DNA of 64,000 nt from NCBI RefSeq assembly GCF_020685205.1, contig NZ_JAJERB010000005.1:186001-250000 (forward strand), read 5' to 3'. The first letter of the stretch is position 1. Every line of letters starts with the position of its first letter. The stretch comes from Hymenobacter translucens. Its GTDB lineage: Bacteria > Bacteroidota > Bacteroidia > Cytophagales > Hymenobacteraceae. Under the pieces are notes generated by a model. That model worked only from the letters and a program-made list of their open reading frames with translations, searched no databases and was not told the DNA's origin. Below are positions 63,931-64,000 of the stretch, in pieces. The translations under genes were made by a program, and so were the position numbers.

Positions 63931-64000
63931 CGCATCTCATCAACTCCCTATAATACCGTCAGCACCTGCGGCTGGCCGGCTTCATCGTACAGATAGCTCA

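Overview
The window reads as a chromosomal segment of a GC-rich Bacteroidota bacterium, most likely Hymenobacter or a close relative in Hymenobacteraceae. The signs are GC-rich codon use, PorT-like outer-membrane barrels, C-terminal sorting domains of the type IX secretion system (T9SS), cold-shock proteins with Lys-rich extensions, MKK-type signal peptides, and almost no Shine-Dalgarno sequences. Genus and species are inference.

Layout. 1-2.4 kb: a flavoprotein, a type III polyketide synthase and a methyltransferase, the same enzyme set as phenolic-lipid (alkylquinone) loci. 2.4-6.3 kb: a histone-deacetylase-like deacetylase, tRNA-Val(GAC), an outer-membrane barrel, a DJ-1/PfpI protein and a thioesterase. 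6.4-11.6 kb: a MacAB-type export operon on the minus strand (ATPase, secreted protein, two permeases, adaptor). 11.8-25.5 kb: mostly metabolic and unknown genes, including a GMC oxidoreductase, a ThiF-rhodanese protein, an aldehyde dehydrogenase, SDR, an HExxH protein, a TPR protein and an MFS transporter. 25.5-30 kb: two PL1 pectate-lyase-like proteins, one cytoplasm-exported and one a lipoprotein, suggesting pectin use. 30.4-38.9 kb: a cold-shock protein, RlmF, a broken GH64/crystallin/CBM6/T9SS gene, two related Lys-rich membrane proteins, DUF1697 and a flavin dehydrogenase.

39.1-49.0 kb holds three large paralogous secreted proteins, each built of 14 RCC1-type repeats plus a T9SS sorting domain. 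Two multi-pass membrane proteins of unknown function lie between the second and third. 49.1-51.7 kb is the most accessory-looking part: a coiled-coil protein, a XRE regulator with a perfect palindrome upstream, a truncated paralogue of the coiled-coil gene, and an AT-rich gene for a HARE-like winged helix joined to a PD-(D/E)XK-type nuclease domain. This last gene is the best candidate here for a poorly described defence or DNA-processing protein.

51.8-64 kb: a lipoprotein, DUF805, dihydrolipoyl dehydrogenase (E3), a triple-nested inverted-repeat element, SDR, an EamA exporter, DUF4126, a truncated haemoglobin, and the E2 and E1 subunits of 2-oxoglutarate dehydrogenase. All three subunits of that complex are therefore within 10 kb on one strand, though E3 is not in the same operon as E1 and E2. 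The window ends after a 3D-domain protein. Strong hairpin terminators separate many transcription units and are listed individually.
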